A DNA stretch of 64,000 nt, taken from assembly GCA_001730095.1 (NCBI GenBank), contig MDLF01000086.1, positions 1 to 64,000 on the forward strand, in the 5' to 3' direction. This document shows positions 61,074 through 64,000 of the stretch, piece after piece. The stretch is from Rhodobacteraceae bacterium (ex Bugula neritina AB1). GTDB taxonomy: Bacteria; Pseudomonadota; Alphaproteobacteria; Rhodobacterales; Rhodobacteraceae. Positions within the stretch are counted from its first letter, which is position 1. Each line of letters opens with the position of its first letter. A program made the translations under genes and the position numbers. The notes beneath the pieces were generated by a model, which made no database searches, was not told where the DNA came from, and saw only the letters and a list, made by a program, of their open reading frames with translations.

Positions 61074-62207
61074 TCATCCACCTTTTCCAGTGCGGAACCA
61101 TGTTTCCGGGTCCACCGGGCTGTTGTCCATTCTCACTTCTATATAGAGCGTTTCTGTCCGGTCAGTTCCACCCCCTTCACCGCTTGTTGACAGAATTGCG
61201 TCCGGTTTCGGGTTTTCTCCGCTCATCAGGCCGACAGGCGTGCCCTCAGGGATCACTTGACCCGCCTCGCCGAATACCTCCGCCAGGCCCGACAGCACAA
61301 ACAGCGTATCGGGCTGCGGTTCCAGAATCACCACATTGCCCAGATCCAGGAGCGGCCCGCGATAGCGGATGGTCGCCGCAGTGGGCGATGTGACCAATGC
61401 CCGGGGGCGGGCTGCGATCAGCCATCCCGGCCGGGCAATGCCCGCGGCATCCCGCTCGCCATAGCTGCGCAGCAGCAGCCCCTCGACCGGCAAGGACAGA
61501 CTGCCGCGCAGGGCGCTGATGTCGGCCTCGCTGGCAGAAATCTCACCGCCCGCAATTTCTGACAATCCATCTGCAAACCCCGACAAGGTTTCGGTCGATG
61601 AGATCAGGATCGCGGTGCGCACCGGGTCTTCGGTAAAGCGTTTCGGCAAGGTGGTGCGGTCGGAAATCGCAGTGGACAGCTGCACCCGCGCGCCCTGGAC
61701 GCCGGCCAGCCCCTGCTCCAGCGTTTTTGCTGCATTCTGCTGCAAAAGCCGCAGACCCTGCACTTCGTCCAGATCCGCCTTCAGGGACTGTGCCTTGGCC
61801 TGCAGCGCCGGTGTCACCTCTGCCAGCATCATTGCTGAGCGTGCCGCACCCAACGGCCCGGAGGGATGCACCATCAGCACTGGCGGCGGCGAGGTTTCAA
61901 TGGTCTGAATGATGCCCAACAGGCCCGAGACCTCTTCCTGCCGGGCTGCCAGCCGGGCGCTCAGCTGACCCTCGCGCCGCGCCACCCGGCGCAACCCGTC
62001 GCGCATGGCGGCAAGGCCCGCCTCATAGGCCTGCACGGCAGAAGTCAGCGCCTTCACCCGGTCGCGGGAACTGCCGGCTTCCTGCAATTGAACCGACGCC
62101 GCCTCAAGCTGCGCCGCGGCCTCCCGCGCGGCAGCACCCGGATCCGCAGCCGCCTGCAGCGGCGCGACGACCAGAGCCAGCGAGACAAGGCCAGCGCGCA
62201 GGATCAT
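61074..62207 (-). CDS. envC: EnvC-like murein hydrolase activator (degenerate LytM)
   Basis: This 377-residue exported protein has a signal peptide (LRAGLVSLALVVAPLQAAAD), a long coiled coil (residues 25-190) and a C-terminal M23/LytM domain. The domain lacks the zinc ligands of active endopeptidases: the usual HxH-type motif reads LYIEVR and the first His-x3-Asp site is lost. This is the hallmark of EnvC-type activators of amidases during septum splitting. Starts four bases inside the gpmI stop. Confidence 0.88.
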   Translation of the reverse strand: MILRAGLVSLALVVAPLQAAADPGAAAREAAAQLEAASVQLQEAGSSRDRVKALTSAVQAYEAGLAAMRDGLRRVARREGQLSARLAARQEEVSGLLGIIQTIETSPPPVLMVHPSGPLGAARSAMMLAEVTPALQAKAQSLKADLDEVQGLRLLQQNAAKTLEQGLAGVQGARVQLSTAISDRTTLPKRFTEDPVRTAILISSTETLSGFADGLSEIAGGEISASEADISALRGSLSLPVEGLLLRSYGERDAAGIARPGWLIAARPRALVTSPTAATIRYRGPLLDLGNVVILEPQPDTLFVLSGLAEVFGEAGQVIPEGTPVGLMSGENPKPDAILSTSGEGGGTDRTETLYIEVRMDNSPVDPETWFRTGKGG

Positions 62208-63721
62208 GACAGCAGACTCTCCCCGGTCATCTCGGCCGGTTTTTCCAGCCCCATCAGGGCCAGCAGGGTCGGCGCCAGATCGGCCAGCCGCCCGTCGCGC
62301 AGACCTGCGCCTTGCGGCCCGCCCACCAGCGCCACCGGCACCAGGTTGAGCGTATGGGCTGTGTGAATACCACCGGTTTCCGGATCAATCATCACTTCGC
62401 AATTGCCGTGATCGGCAGTGACAATCATTGCCCCGCCAGTTTTCTCCAGGGCTTGAACCACCTGGCCCAGCCCCCGGTCCACCGCCTCACAAGCCAGCAT
62501 CGCGGCCTTCAGGTCGCCGGTATGGCCGACCATGTCGGGGTTGGCGTAATTGGTCACGATCAAATCATACCCGGCCTCGATCGCCTCAACGAATTTCTCC
62601 GTCACCTCCGGCGCCGACATCTCCGGCTGCAGATCATAAGTCGCCACATTCGGCGACTTCGGCATATAGCGGTCCTCGCCCACCTCCGGCTCTTCCTTGC
62701 CACCGTTGAGAAAGAAGGTCACATGCGGGTATTTCTCGGTCTCCGCCAGGCGGAACTGGGTCTTGCCCTGTTTGGCCACCCAGGCGCCCAGCGTGTTGAC
62801 GATGGCCGCCTTGGGATAGCAGGTGGTCATGTAGGCATTGTGGCCGTCGGAATATTCCACCATACCCAAAAGCCCCGCCAGCTTGGGGCGCACGCCGGTG
62901 TCAAATTCAGCGAAGCCCGGCTCGCCGATGGCGCGCAGGATTTCCCGCGCCCGGTCGGCGCGGAAGTTCAGGCAGAAAAACCCGTCGCCGTCCTTTACCC
63001 CGTGGAACCCTTCCAGCACGGTGGCAGCGATGAATTCATCCGTCTCCGACTGGTTATAGGCATGGTCCACCGCGCCATGGGCGTTTAGCCCGGCGCGCCC
63101 TTTGGCATGGATCATCGCGTCATAGGCTTCACTCACGCGGCCCCAGCGGTTGTCGCGGTCCATCGCGAAATAGCGCCCGGTGACAGTTGCGATGCGCACG
63201 CCTTCGGGCAGTTTCTCCTCCAGCCGACGGAAGTGGCGAAAGGCCGATTTCGGCGCCACGTCGCGCCCGTCGGTGATGGCATGCAGCCAGACCGGCACCC
63301 CGGCCTCATGAATGGCTTTCACCGCCGCCAGAATATGATTGATATGCCCGTGCACGCCGCCGTCAGAGACCAGCCCCATCAGATGCGCCGCGCCGCCGCT
63401 GTCCTTCAGCTGCGCAATGAAGGCTTGCAGCGCCTCGTTTTCAAAAAACGATCCATCCTCGATCGCCAGGTCGATCTGGCCCAGATCCATCGCCACCACC
63501 CGGCCCGCGCCGATATTGGTGTGGCCAACCTCGGAATTGCCCATCTGCCCGGTCGGCAGCCCCACATCCGGGCCGTGGGTAATCAGTTTTGCCTTCGGTC
63601 CCTTGGCCATGATCGCATCAAAGGCGGGAGTGTCCGCCAGATAGGGCGCGTTGGCCTTGCCCGGTTCGCCACTGCCCCAACCATCAAGGATGCACAGGAC
63701 AACGGGTTTGGGTGCGGTCAT
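62204..63721 (-). CDS. gpmI: 2,3-bisphosphoglycerate-independent phosphoglycerate mutase
   Basis: This 505-residue glycolytic enzyme interconverts 3- and 2-phosphoglycerate. It opens PKPVVLCILDGWGSG with the first metal Asp. The phosphoserine nucleophile is in LPTGQMGNSEVGHTNIGAG near residue 60, and the metal ligands NYANPDMVGHTG and TADHGNCE lie near 400 and 435. GGAG precedes the ATG at 63721; a slightly longer frame starts at 63739. Envelope genes envC and ctpA follow in the same unit. Confidence 0.95.
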   Translation of the reverse strand: MTAPKPVVLCILDGWGSGEPGKANAPYLADTPAFDAIMAKGPKAKLITHGPDVGLPTGQMGNSEVGHTNIGAGRVVAMDLGQIDLAIEDGSFFENEALQAFIAQLKDSGGAAHLMGLVSDGGVHGHINHILAAVKAIHEAGVPVWLHAITDGRDVAPKSAFRHFRRLEEKLPEGVRIATVTGRYFAMDRDNRWGRVSEAYDAMIHAKGRAGLNAHGAVDHAYNQSETDEFIAATVLEGFHGVKDGDGFFCLNFRADRAREILRAIGEPGFAEFDTGVRPKLAGLLGMVEYSDGHNAYMTTCYPKAAIVNTLGAWVAKQGKTQFRLAETEKYPHVTFFLNGGKEEPEVGEDRYMPKSPNVATYDLQPEMSAPEVTEKFVEAIEAGYDLIVTNYANPDMVGHTGDLKAAMLACEAVDRGLGQVVQALEKTGGAMIVTADHGNCEVMIDPETGGIHTAHTLNLVPVALVGGPQGAGLRDGRLADLAPTLLALMGLEKPAEMTGESLLS

Positions 63722-63845
63722 GATCGGACTCCGGGGCAAGGCAATGTTCGTAAGCCTTCTAACGCTTCCCCGCGCCGGGGTGAACCGGCATTCCTGCCAC
63801 AGTTGGCGTTATCAGAGACCAGGCCAGCCGCACTGCCCGCCTCGC

Positions 63846-63877
63846 CGCTTCATCTTTCCCCAAATACTCAAATCCCC
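63846..63877 (-). repeat. Short intergenic motif, copy C
   Basis: Read on the minus strand it is CCGGGGATTTGAGTATT then TGGGGAAAGATGAAG, matching copies at 44879 and 51133. It overlaps the stop of the DnaE2-like frame at the window edge. Confidence 0.5.
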
Positions 63878-64000
63878 GGCCCGCCCCCAGACCTGCCCCC
63901 CCTGTTCTGCGGAGTCAGCAAATGCCGGATCAGCGCCACCGGATGGGCGCGCAGGGACAGGCGCATGGCGACGTAATCCTCCACCACCTCCTCGCCCGGG
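63866..64000 (-). CDS. dnaE2: DnaE2-like error-prone polymerase, C-terminal fragment
   Basis: The last codons in the window read PGEEVVEDYVAMRLSLRAHPVALIRHLLTP, then lose similarity (QNRGGRSGGGPGI) and hit TGA at 63866-63868. The EEVVEDY...LSLRAHPV segment is typical of DnaE2/ImuC about 200 residues before its end. The OB-fold domain that normally follows (with RVTVAGLVLVRQRPGSAKG-type sequence) is absent. The rest of the gene lies beyond the right edge. It could be a truncated or degraded imuC. Confidence 0.5.

Noticed and set aside
1-64000. tRNA/rRNA genes, CRISPR arrays, insertion sequences or attachment sites
   Set aside because: No cloverleaf with matching anticodon, no regular spaced repeats and no transposase or integrase gene were found.

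Overview
The window looks like chromosomal DNA from a marine Roseobacter-group alphaproteobacterium (Rhodobacteraceae; the gene content resembles Ruegeria, Leisingera or Phaeobacter, but I cannot fix the genus). The signs are high GC, an Irr-type iron box, an alphaproteobacterial LexA box, and a full methylated-amine degradation locus of the kind known in marine roseobacters. I see no phage, transposon, CRISPR array, rRNA or tRNA gene.

1-20.6 kb is a methylated-amine catabolic region. A minus-strand set reads amt (ammonium/methylammonium channel), a 71-residue membrane protein, mgsA-mgsB-mgsC (N-methylglutamate synthase), gmaS (gamma-glutamylmethylamide synthetase), then the start of fhs (formate-THF ligase). 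Divergent from amt lies dmmDABC, the dimethylamine monooxygenase operon with its GcvT-like partner. Three regulators of different families follow (XRE-cupin, GntR/FCD, GlxA-type AraC), plus a truncated ABC binding-protein relic. The minus-strand mgdABCD operon (N-methylglutamate dehydrogenase) closes the region. Together these genes would turn dimethylamine into methylamine, methylamine into N-methylglutamate, and that into glutamate plus a folate-bound C1 unit. fghA at 38.1 kb could add glutathione-dependent formaldehyde oxidation.

20.6-22.3 kb is a gene graveyard: an apparently intact HpaR-type MarR regulator faces decayed pieces of a homoprotocatechuate (hpa) meta-cleavage cluster (isomerase, FAH-fold enzyme, HpaI aldolase).

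22.2-46.2 kb is mostly conserved genes: a MuiA-like protein, asd, transporters, a DUF3095 protein, leucyl aminopeptidase with a C40 peptidase, an SOS-boxed imuB without imuA or dnaE2 beside it, cytochrome c', mbfA with an Irr box, fghA, sthA, an immunity-like orphan of lower GC, and an ornithine-cyclodeaminase/hydrolase operon that starts with a HAD remnant.

46.4-49.0 kb is a three-gene surface-sugar block (WecE-like transaminase, hexapeptide acyltransferase, WavQ-like protein).

49.1-64 kb is housekeeping: zapE, a bestrophin channel, folC, accD, a CPBP protease, envelope proteins, ada, lysE, ctpA-envC-gpmI, and the 3' end of a DnaE2-like gene that seems to stop before its OB domain.

Four copies of a 130-190 bp structured repeat, all in the same orientation, lie in intergenic positions (10.9, 22.1, 36.4 and 51.1 kb). 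Their hairpins keep pairing while changing sequence. A second short motif (CCCCGG-GTATT-GAAAGATGAAG type) occurs three times, always beside gene 3' ends.
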